Assembly (NCBI GenBank): GCA_017411945.1
Contig: JAFQPD010000004.1
Coordinates: 1-11,006 of the forward strand
DNA length: 11,006 nucleotides
Direction: 5' to 3'
From: Mailhella sp.
GTDB lineage: Bacteria; Desulfobacterota; Desulfovibrionia; Desulfovibrionales; Desulfovibrionaceae
This document shows positions 1 to 5,746 of this stretch, in pieces. Numbering within the stretch: the first letter of the stretch is position 1; each line of letters starts with the position of its first letter. A program made the position numbers and the translations under genes. A model generated the notes under the pieces. The model did no database searches. It was not told the DNA's origin and was given only the letters and a program-made list of their open reading frames with translations.

Positions 1-752
1 GCAGCGTCAGGGGAGAAGGCCTGGGACACGATGGTGGCGATCATGCCGGGCACTTCGGTGATGTTCAGGATGATGACGATGAAGGCCATGAGCAGGTAGG
101 AGGTGGCCATGAGGGGCACGAGCCAGCTGCTCAGGGCGGCGATGCGCTTGATGCCGCCGAAGATGACCACAGCGGAAACGGCAGTGAGGGCCACGCAGAT
201 GGCATACTTGTTGATGCCGAACTGGCTGTTCAGGGCGTCGGTGATGGTGTTGGACTGCACCGAGTTGAAGCACATGCCGAAGGTCACGGAGATCAGGATG
301 GCGAAGAGAGCGGCCGCCTTGGCGTTGCCGAGGCAGTTCTTGATGTAGTAGGCAGGGCCGCCGCGGAAGCCGCCGGTCAGAGGATCGCGCACCTTGTAGA
401 TCTGGGCGAGCGTGCTTTCCACGAAGCCGGAAGCCGCGCCGAGCAGGGCGATGACCCACATCCAGAAGATGGCGCCGGGGCCGCCGACCATGATGGCGAT
501 GGCGATGCCGGCGATGTTGCCCACGCCCACGCGGGAAGCGGTGCTGATGCAGAAGGCCTGGAAGGAGCTGATCTGGCCGCCTTCCTTATGGGTGCCTTCC
601 TTGAGCAGGCGGCACATTTCGCCGATCATGCTGAGCTGGGCGAATTTGATGCGTGCAGTGAAGTACAGGCCCAGACCCACCAGCATGCCGATGAGCACAT
701 ACGACCAGAGTATGTTGTTAGACCAGTTGACGAAGCTGTCGAGGAATTCCAT
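1..752 (-). CDS. Alanine/glycine:cation symporter family protein (AGCS), N-terminal part
   Basis: Inner-membrane secondary transporter that should import alanine or glycine with Na+ or H+. The gene is cut by the left window edge: 250 codons of a family usually about 450-490 residues long, with no internal stop. The family signature is clear. Residues 72-99 run from ASRVGVGNIAG to GGPGAIFWMW, followed by FVESTLAQIYK (110-120) and FRGGPAYYI (129-137), both typical of AGCS proteins. Several hydrophobic segments are visible (about 15-32, 80-108, 147-165, 184-200, 210-230). The ATG at 752-750 is the natural start: AGGAG and GAGG purine runs lie 8-15 bases upstream, and the protein begins with the usual short amphipathic stretch before the first membrane helix. 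It is separated from hemA by a terminator and has its own promoter, so it is transcribed independently. Substrate preference cannot be read from this part. Confidence 0.92.
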   Translation of the reverse strand, partial: MEFLDSFVNWSNNILWSYVLIGMLVGLGLYFTARIKFAQLSMIGEMCRLLKEGTHKEGGQISSFQAFCISTASRVGVGNIAGIAIAIMVGGPGAIFWMWVIALLGAASGFVESTLAQIYKVRDPLTGGFRGGPAYYIKNCLGNAKAAALFAILISVTFGMCFNSVQSNTITDALNSQFGINKYAICVALTAVSAVVIFGGIKRIAALSSWLVPLMATSYLLMAFIVIILNITEVPGMIATIVSQAFSPDA

Positions 753-792
753 AGCGACCTCTCTCCTTGGCGTAAAAAAAGATATCCGTTCG

Positions 793-821
793 ATAATTCA
801 CGAAGGGAACAAAAAAGTCAA
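793..821 (-). promoter_or_regulatory. Likely sigma-70-type promoter of the AGCS transporter gene
   Basis: On the minus strand, TTGACT (821-816) is followed after 17 bases by AATTAT (798-793). This would give a leader of about 35 bases ending in the AGGAG/GAGG ribosome site. The region is much more AT-rich than the flanking genes. A second copy of ATTGACT lies 22 bp upstream (TTGACT at 843-838), about two helical turns away, so one of the copies could be an operator half-site. The leader is too short for a glycine riboswitch, and none is visible. Confidence 0.5.
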
Positions 822-927
822 TCATGCTTTGCGGAATAGTCAATACTTGGAGAATCACAGGCTGATTTTTGACAATTACGAAAAAATCCTATCCGTCAGG
901 CAGGAGATGCGTCCTCAGTACAAGGCG

Positions 928-962
928 AAAAAAAAGCGCGGAGGGCGCAAGGCCCGCCGCGC
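928..962 (-). terminator. Rho-independent terminator of the hemA operon
   Basis: On the minus strand, an 11-position stem (962-952 with 946-936, one internal G-A mismatch, otherwise all GC pairs) closes a 5-base loop and is followed directly by eight Ts (935-928). It starts 27 bases past the hemA stop codon and separates that operon from the transporter gene downstream. Confidence 0.9.
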
Positions 963-988
963 TGGCGATATGCAAGGATATCGGCGTC

Positions 989-2263
989 CTATTTCAGGCC
1001 GAACATGCGCTGCACAGTGCTCACGGCTTCCAGAGTGGCTTCGGGGCGGTCCGATTCGTGGAAGCGGTTCTTGAGGAAGGCTATGGGTTCATGGTTGAAG
1101 CGTTTCACCAGCGACTGAGCCATGATTTCTAGGGCTTCGCGGGTGGCTTCGTCCACATTGCCGAGGCGGTGCAGGGTCTTGGCAAGCTCTTCGTCCACGA
1201 TGCGCCTGCCGCGTTCGCCAAGGGCCACGATGGTGGGCTGGAGCGTGAGGGAATCCAGCCACTGGCGGAAGCTTTCGGTTTCTTCGTCCACGATGGCGCG
1301 GGCCTTCACGGCTTCTTCGCGGCGGCCGGCGAGGTTTTCTTCCACCACTTCCTTGAGGTCGTCGATATCGTAGAGATAAATGTTGTCCAGCGTGTTCACC
1401 GAGGGGTCGATGTCGCGGGGCATGGCGATGTCGATGAGGAACATGGGGCGGTTCTTGCGCTTCTTCAGCACGTCGCGCATGTCCTGTTCATGGATGATGG
1501 CGTCGGGCGCGCCGGTGGAGCTGATGACGATGTCGGTTTCCACGAGCTGTTCGAAGAGCTGGTCGAAGGGCACGGCCTCGCCGCCGAGGCTGGCGGCCAG
1601 CTCTTCGGCCTTGGCGAAGGTGCGGTTCGACACGCGGATGCGCTTCACTCCGGCCTGCACCAGATGCATGGCGGCCAGTTCCGCCATTTCGCCTGCGCCG
1701 ATGATGAGGGCTTCGTGCTCGCTCATGTCGTCGAAGATGCGTTTGGCGAGCTCCACGGCGGCGTAGCTGATGGAGACTGCGCTGGAGGCGACGCCCGTTT
1801 CGGTGCGTACGCGCTTGGCCACGGAGAATGCCTTGTGCAGGAGGCGGTTCAGTATGGTGCTGGTGCTCTTGCAGTCGCGGGCCTTGGTGTAGGCGGCCTT
1901 GAGCTGGCCGAGAATCTGCGGTTCGCCGAGCACGAGGGAGTCGAGGCTGGAAGCCACGCTGAACAGGTGGCGCACGGCCTCGCTGTCTTTATACTGATAG
2001 AGGTAGGGGGTGAGCTCGTCCACGGTGCGCCCGCGGGCATGGGCCCAGCACTGCAGGGCGCGGCGGCGCGGTTCGTCGCCATCGCCCACCACCAGGACTT
2101 CGACGCGGTTGCAGGTGGAGAGGATGAGGGATTCTCGAACTCCTTCGCTGTTGGGTATGGCCCAGGTCTCGGGAGAGCAGAAATTGGTGAGCGCGAACTT
2201 TTCGCGTACCTCCACGGCGGCGGTGCGGTGATTGATGCCGATGAGATGTATGGTGCTGTTCAT
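989..2263 (-). CDS. hemA: Glutamyl-tRNA reductase HemA
   Basis: NADPH-dependent reduction of glutamyl-tRNA(Glu) to glutamate-1-semialdehyde, the first committed step of C5-pathway tetrapyrrole synthesis in the cytoplasm. The 424 residues match the usual length. The N-terminal catalytic domain has IGINHRTAAVEVRE (8-21) and the active-site cysteine in LSTCNRVE (Cys51). VLGEPQILGQLK (111-122) follows. The NADPH-binding domain shows IGAGEMAELAA (188-198), VSNRT (211-215) and the conserved FLIDIAMPRDIDP (275-287). The C-terminal part is the helical dimerisation domain. It is the last gene of a three-gene operon, 27 bases after the HemX-like gene. No convincing Shine-Dalgarno sequence precedes the ATG, and an in-frame TAG (the upstream gene's stop) lies ten codons before it, so a longer start is excluded. 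Translation may depend on coupling to the upstream gene. Confidence 0.97.
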   Translation of the reverse strand: MNSTIHLIGINHRTAAVEVREKFALTNFCSPETWAIPNSEGVRESLILSTCNRVEVLVVGDGDEPRRRALQCWAHARGRTVDELTPYLYQYKDSEAVRHLFSVASSLDSLVLGEPQILGQLKAAYTKARDCKSTSTILNRLLHKAFSVAKRVRTETGVASSAVSISYAAVELAKRIFDDMSEHEALIIGAGEMAELAAMHLVQAGVKRIRVSNRTFAKAEELAASLGGEAVPFDQLFEQLVETDIVISSTGAPDAIIHEQDMRDVLKKRKNRPMFLIDIAMPRDIDPSVNTLDNIYLYDIDDLKEVVEENLAGRREEAVKARAIVDEETESFRQWLDSLTLQPTIVALGERGRRIVDEELAKTLHRLGNVDEATREALEIMAQSLVKRFNHEPIAFLKNRFHESDRPEATLEAVSTVQRMFGLK

Positions 2264-2290
2264 GATGTCGATGATGCTGTGCGTGGCGGC

Positions 2291-3103
2291 CTAGAAGCCG
2301 TGCTGCGTGGGGAAGACCGTGTTCACCACGAACATGGAGAACAGCGAGGCGGAAAAGATGACGAGAGCAAGGAGGGCGGGCTTGCGGCCGCGCCAGCCAA
2401 GAGCCTGCCGCTGATGGAAAAGAAGGGCGTAGATGGCGAGGATGACGAGGGATATCCATACCTTGACATCGCCTGTGCCGAAGCTCACCCAGTGTATGCG
2501 CGCCCAGAGGAAGCCGCAGAGCACGCCCACGGCGTAGCAGGGGAAGCCCACTATGGTGGCCATGGCGTTCACCTTGTCCAGCGTGCCGAGGGAGGGCAGG
2601 TCGCGGCGGAAGCCTTCCAGCGGGGCTTTGTTCTTGATGCTTTTTTCCTGAAGGAGGAAGATGCTGCCCGCGCCGGCTGCCACGGCCATGACGCCCACGC
2701 CTATGAAGACGGCGACGAGGTGCATGACGAAGAGCGGCCCGGCGATGAGCGGCGCGCCCGGAGTTTCGGCGAAGCCCACGGCGCAGGAGCCGAGGAAGAA
2801 GGCCCAGGGGGAAACGAAGTGCAGGGCGATGTCCTGACGCTGGCGGCGTGCCATGAAGAGGCCCGCTCCGGCCAGGACCCATGAGAGCGGCATGAGGTAG
2901 AAGCCGCGGGAAACGGCGCTGAACGAGCCGTCGGCCAGGCTGGCGATGAGCCATGCCGTGTGGGCGGCGAAGCCCGTGCTGCAGAACATCACGGCCAGCT
3001 TCTTGGCGCGGGCCGAACGGCCCAGCAGGCCTATGAGCGAAGCTACGGTGGCGAGGCCGTAGAAGGCTAGGCTGAGGTACGAGAATATGTCAGTCCATTC
3101 CAT
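2291..3103 (-). CDS. HemX/CcsA-like cytochrome c assembly family membrane protein
   Basis: A 270-residue polytopic membrane protein with about eight hydrophobic segments, of the CcmC/CcsA/HemX superfamily (cytochrome c assembly domain). It sits between a CysG-N-type gene and hemA. This matches the HemX position beside hemA in Bacillus and desulfovibrios, where HemX affects HemA level; a role in haem handling is also possible. The tryptophan-rich haem-handling motif of CcsA/CcmC is only partly kept: around residues 198-230 it reads GFLWARIHWVSFGTGDVKVW, with W200, W205 and W216 present but the WDPKE core replaced. Candidate haem-ligand histidines are H48, H128 and H230. The start overlaps the upstream gene by 14 bases. 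A GGAG lies about 8 bases before the ATG, supporting this start and translational coupling. The family is fairly certain, the precise role is not. Confidence 0.88.
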   Translation of the reverse strand: MEWTDIFSYLSLAFYGLATVASLIGLLGRSARAKKLAVMFCSTGFAAHTAWLIASLADGSFSAVSRGFYLMPLSWVLAGAGLFMARRQRQDIALHFVSPWAFFLGSCAVGFAETPGAPLIAGPLFVMHLVAVFIGVGVMAVAAGAGSIFLLQEKSIKNKAPLEGFRRDLPSLGTLDKVNAMATIVGFPCYAVGVLCGFLWARIHWVSFGTGDVKVWISLVILAIYALLFHQRQALGWRGRKPALLALVIFSASLFSMFVVNTVFPTQHGF

Positions 3104-3797
3104 GTACTATCTCCAGTGCTGAGAAGGAAAGGGCGGCGGGCAGTACGGCGGCGAGCAGGGCGTCGGTGCGGGCGGCGTCGCGCTCGGCAAGGGCGGCCAT
3201 GAGCCGGTCCCTCAGGGGGCGGGCGCAGATGGCGCGGAAGATCTCGGCGTCGGCATCGGAGCCGAGCCCAAGGGCCAGAAGGCGCGGGCGCAGGGCTTCG
3301 AGCAGGCGCACGAGGCGAGAATATCCCGCGCCGAGCCAGCTTTCAAGGTCTTCTTTCAGGGCGCGGGCAAGGGCAGGGCTTCCTCCGCTGGTGGAAAGGG
3401 CCAGCACGAGCGGGCCGTCCTCCACATGGGCGGGAACGATGAAGCTCCCCGCGGCGTCCTCTTCCAGCGGCCCGGCCACGTTGCAGAGCACGCCGGAGGC
3501 CCGGCAGAGGCGGGCTATGGCGGAGTTGACCTCGGCGGAGGGGGTCGCCGCGAAGACGAGAGAGACGCCCTCGATGTCTTCGGGGCGGAATGAGCGGGCC
3601 TCGCAGGAGAGCGGGGCGCAGTCCATGCCGGAGAGGGATCCGCGGAAGGCGGCTTCGTCCATGCCTGGGTCGAGCACGAGCAGGGAGGCGGGGCGGCATT
3701 CGAGCAGCGTGGCGGCCTTGCGGCGGCCCACGCGCCCGGCGCCCACCAGCAGGCAGCGGGCTTCGGCGAGGTCGAGGAAGAGAGGATAGTAGCGCAT
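3090..3797 (-). CDS. Precorrin-2 dehydrogenase-like protein (CysG N-terminal / Met8 type)
   Basis: NAD+-dependent oxidation of precorrin-2 to sirohydrochlorin, on the way to sirohaem and, in desulfovibrios, to haem by the sirohaem route. The 235 residues match stand-alone CysG-N/YlnF-type proteins. It opens with YYPLFLDLAEARCLLVGAG (3-21) and the Rossmann GAGRVGRRK (19-27). FAATPSAEVNSAI (82-94) follows, then SFIVPAHVEDGPLVLALST (118-136) and SGGSPALARALKEDLE (137-152). The C-terminal helical part is present. The place where the family usually has NV[VA]D reads NVAGPLEED (106-114), so the acidic residue needed for catalysis in CysG and Met8p appears shifted or lost. It is first in the operon and overlaps the HemX-like gene by 14 bases. 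The nearest purine run (GGAAAGG) is about 14 bases before the ATG, and an in-frame TAG ten codons upstream rules out a longer protein. Confidence 0.9.
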   Translation of the reverse strand: MRYYPLFLDLAEARCLLVGAGRVGRRKAATLLECRPASLLVLDPGMDEAAFRGSLSGMDCAPLSCEARSFRPEDIEGVSLVFAATPSAEVNSAIARLCRASGVLCNVAGPLEEDAAGSFIVPAHVEDGPLVLALSTSGGSPALARALKEDLESWLGAGYSRLVRLLEALRPRLLALGLGSDADAEIFRAICARPLRDRLMAALAERDAARTDALLAAVLPAALSFSALEIVHGMD

Positions 3798-4014
3798 GGA
3801 AGAGGATATAGCCTTTCCGGCGGCCTACGTCCAGTGAAGGCAGTCACTTTTGGGAAAGTTGGCGCAAAAAGGCTGGACTATTCCGGCAAAAAGAAGTAGG
3901 GTTCTCGGACTTGAATCTTCAACATGCGGTAAATCAGGTGACTAGGCGACTGTCCGCCTACCAAGGTGGGTATGGGCGAACCTGTGGGTCCGCAAATCAT
4001 CTGAGGAGTGTACC
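3798..4014. promoter_or_regulatory. Divergent intergenic region between the tetrapyrrole operon and rpmE
   Basis: These 217 bases must hold the start signals for both directions, but no hexamer pair convinces me on either strand. Two palindromes stand out. ACTTT-TGGG-AAAGT (3846-3859) is a perfect 5-bp inverted repeat on the tetrapyrrole side. TAGGCG-N6-CGCCTA (3943-3960) lies 54 bases before the rpmE ATG and would sit in its leader. GAGGAG at 4003-4008 is the rpmE ribosome site, 6 bases before the ATG. The leader also holds G-rich repeats (GGTGGG, GGGTATGGG, GTGGG at 3965-3989). Confidence 0.4.
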
Positions 4015-4224
4015 ATGAAAGAAGGCATCCATCCTAAAACGTACAAGGCTAAGCTCGTGTGCGCCTGCGGCAACGTCGTGGAAGTTCTCTCCACCAAGGG
4101 CGAAGTCGTGAACGTCGAAATCTGCTCCGCCTGCCATCCGTTCTTCACCGGCAAGCAGCGTTTCGTCGACACCGCCGGCCGTATCGACCGCTTCCGCAAG
4201 AAGTACGCCAAGTTCGCGAAGTAA
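4015..4224 (+). CDS. rpmE: 50S ribosomal protein L31, zinc-binding type
   Basis: Structural protein of the large ribosomal subunit at the central protuberance, bridging toward the 30S head. The 69 residues are the normal size. The opening MKEGIHPK, the CACGN stretch, CSACHPFFTGKQRFVDTAGR and RIDRF are all family hallmarks. All four zinc ligands are present (C16, C18, C37, C40), making this the C+ form; a zinc-free paralogue, if one exists, is not in this window. GAGGAG lies 6 bases before the ATG. The gene diverges from the tetrapyrrole operon and is closed by its own hairpin terminator. Confidence 0.98.
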   Translation: MKEGIHPKTYKAKLVCACGNVVEVLSTKGEVVNVEICSACHPFFTGKQRFVDTAGRIDRFRKKYAKFAK

Positions 4225-4262
4225 CTTTGTTACCGGCATTCGAAGAGCCGGGAACGAGTCGG

Positions 4263-4294
4263 ACCTCCCCGGGGAATATCCTTGGGGAGGTTTT
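4263..4294 (+). terminator. Rho-independent terminator after rpmE
   Basis: ACCTCCCC (4263-4270) pairs perfectly with GGGGAGGT (4284-4291), and the stem runs into TTTT (4291-4294). The 13-base loop can form a small inner GGA/TCC stem. The T run is short, so some readthrough into the hairpin-rich block beyond is plausible. Confidence 0.75.
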
Positions 4295-4348
4295 CGAGTA
4301 TGGACGACTGTTATTCAAAGCGTCTCTTCCTTGACCCCGCCGGAGGTG

Positions 4349-4677
4349 CCGCCGCAAAGCGGCGGTTTGAGCGCCGACCCCACGCCGCCTGGAAAGGCGG
4401 CATCTGGGTGGGACCGACCGAAGGCGACCGCAGGCCGTGGCCGTTAGGCATGCGGAACGCAGTGAACGCAGGCCTTACGGACATCGAGAGCAGAGATGAG
4501 GCGCGGCCTTAATGTCACAGCGAAGCGCCGCCGAGAGAGCCGCAGGCTCGTGAGGCGCGATTCTGTCAGGTCTGCGCCCGAAGGACTCTTCGGCTGACTG
4601 GAAAGTCAGCCATAGCGGATTTCCTGTTAGGAAATCCAAGACATCCCGTGCCGGGAGCTGTCGTTCGCAGTCCGACA
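4349..4677. other. Hairpin-dense block of unknown nature between rpmE and the DUF1385 gene
   Basis: Most of the 514-base gap 4225-4738 holds no convincing gene but a chain of inverted repeats. A: 7-bp stem with AAA loop (4349-4365). B: 7-bp stem with GGAA tetraloop (4384-4401), extended by CCCA/TGGG outside. C: 9-position stem, one mismatch (4441-4449 with 4472-4480), itself enclosed by an 8-bp helix (4432-4439 with 4502-4509). D: a three-tier arm (ACAG/CTGT, GCGCC/GGCGC, GAGCC-GCA-GGCTC, 4517-4566). E: 6 bp (4578-4593). F: 8 bp with GGAA loop (4592-4611). G: 9 bp with GTT loop (4617-4637). H: 5 bp (4644-4656). I: 5 bp (4659-4677). B and F share CTGGAAAG at their tips. Reading frames here are short and resemble nothing I recognise. 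It could be a structured RNA, a long leader of the DUF1385-prfA operon, or a dispersed palindromic repeat. It does not match RNase P, tmRNA, SRP or 6S RNA. Confidence 0.6.
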
Positions 4678-4738
4678 AAACTCACCTGCACTTCTCCATT
4701 ATCAACGCGTTACCTTACTTACCTTAATTAACTTTCGC
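4678..4738 (+). promoter_or_regulatory. AT-rich stretch before the DUF1385-prfA-clp operon
   Basis: After the hairpins the base composition drops sharply in GC. The stretch contains TTACC-TTAC-TTACC and TTAATTAA just before the ATG at 4739. There is no purine-rich ribosome site. A -10-like TTAATT/TAATTA (4724-4730) would start transcription almost at the ATG, giving a leaderless message, but no matching -35 is visible. The alternative is a long leader that includes the hairpin block. Confidence 0.3.
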
Positions 4739-5740
4739 ATGAGCAAAGCCCTTCCCATACTCTCCCTTCTCTCCAAAGCCTGTTCCCTGCCTGTGGTGGG
4801 CGGTCAGGCCGTGATGGAAGGCATACTCATGCGCAACGGCGCTTCCTACGCTCTGGCTGTGCGCCGGCCTTCAGGCGCGATATCCGTGGAGAAACGGAAC
4901 TGGCGCACCATGGGCTCGGAGGGCCTGCGTTCGAAGAAGTTCCTGCGCGGCTTCCCCATCCTTGTGGAAACGCTGTCCAACGGCATACGCGCCCTGAACC
5001 GCTCCGCCGACCTTTCCTGCGGCGAGGACGACGACAGGCCCATGGGCCGCATGGAGGCCGCCCTCACGCTGGCCTTCGCTCTGGTCATGGCTGTGCTGCT
5101 CTTCGTGGCCGCTCCCCACGTCCTTGCTCTGGGCATGCAGCGGCTGGGCCTCGGCGGAGGCATGGAGGGCTTCACCTTCCATGTCTGGGATGGGCTTTTC
5201 AAGTTCGTCATGTTCATCGGCTACATAGCCGCCATATCTCTCCTGCCGGACATCCGGCGCGTGTTCCAGTACCATGGTGCGGAACACAAGGCCATACACG
5301 CCTTCGAAGCCGGAGGCATGGTCACCGTGGCCACGGCCCGCAAGGGCAGCCGCCTGCATCCTCGCTGCGGCACCACCTTCCTGCTCTTCGTGCTCTCGCT
5401 GGCCATCATCCTGCATGCCGTTCTGGTGCCGCTCCTGCTCATGGCGTGGCACCCGGAATCCGCCCCCTTGCGTCATGCCGGGATAGTCTTATTTAAAATA
5501 CTGCTGATCGTGCCTGTCAGTTCCATGGCTTATGAGCTGATACGCTGGTCGGCTGTGCTGGAAGGCGGCTTCTGGGCGGATCTCCTCCGCTCTCCGGGGC
5601 TCTTCCTCCAGTACCTCACTACCCGCGAGCCCGACGACGCTCAGCTCGAAGTCGCCGTGGCCGCCCTGCGCGAAGCCTTGGGGCCGGACAGCCCCTATGC
5701 CGGCCGCTTCGAAACTTCCGAAAATACTGTTACGGAGTAA
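4739..5740 (+). CDS. DUF1385 (YqhQ-type) membrane protein
   Basis: Conserved integral membrane protein of unknown function, 333 residues. The family hallmarks are easy to see: VGGQAVMEGILMR (20-32), RGFPILVETL (70-79), YHGAEHKAIHAFE (178-190), HPRCGTTFL (207-215), PVSSMAYELIR (259-269) and the C-terminal PGLFLQYLTTREPDDAQLEVA (286-306). Hydrophobic segments lie near 107-132, 155-170, 212-237 and 246-265. The His/Glu/Cys-rich YHGAEHK and HPRCG motifs suggest a metal or catalytic site, but that is only inference. The gene ends 6 bases before prfA, and its last codons supply the prfA GGAG, so the two are coupled; I recall the same pairing in related bacteria. The ATG at 4739 has no Shine-Dalgarno sequence. 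The conserved motif begins at residue 20, so the start cannot be much further downstream. Confidence 0.93.
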   Translation: MSKALPILSLLSKACSLPVVGGQAVMEGILMRNGASYALAVRRPSGAISVEKRNWRTMGSEGLRSKKFLRGFPILVETLSNGIRALNRSADLSCGEDDDRPMGRMEAALTLAFALVMAVLLFVAAPHVLALGMQRLGLGGGMEGFTFHVWDGLFKFVMFIGYIAAISLLPDIRRVFQYHGAEHKAIHAFEAGGMVTVATARKGSRLHPRCGTTFLLFVLSLAIILHAVLVPLLLMAWHPESAPLRHAGIVLFKILLIVPVSSMAYELIRWSAVLEGGFWADLLRSPGLFLQYLTTREPDDAQLEVAVAALREALGPDSPYAGRFETSENTVTE

Positions 5741-5746
5741 CTTATC

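Noticed and set aside
869..895. TTGACA on the plus strand at 869-874, a possible antisense promoter toward hemA
   Set aside because: No acceptable -10 at proper spacing (best is TATCCG at 15 bases).
1169..2884. 571-codon open frame on the plus strand, antisense to hemA and the HemX-like gene
   Set aside because: Same effect; composition is artificial (His, Glu, Gly and Ala rich) and the minus-strand genes are certain.
3900..3965. tRNA-like feel of the region before rpmE (ATTCAAG loop and GTAGG/CCTAC ends on the minus strand)
   Set aside because: No matching T-stem, D-arm or anticodon arm can be drawn.
4349..4677. Hairpin block as a CRISPR array or an insertion sequence
   Set aside because: The stems are not copies of one repeat with regular spacers, and there is no transposase, terminal inverted repeat pair or target duplication visible.
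4282..4678. Open frames of 76 codons (4282-4512, plus) and 67 codons (4475-4678, minus) in the hairpin block
   Set aside because: No ribosome site at a sensible distance, no recognisable family, and they cross the terminator or the stems. The palindromes explain the sequence better. I would reconsider if homologues were conserved at protein level.
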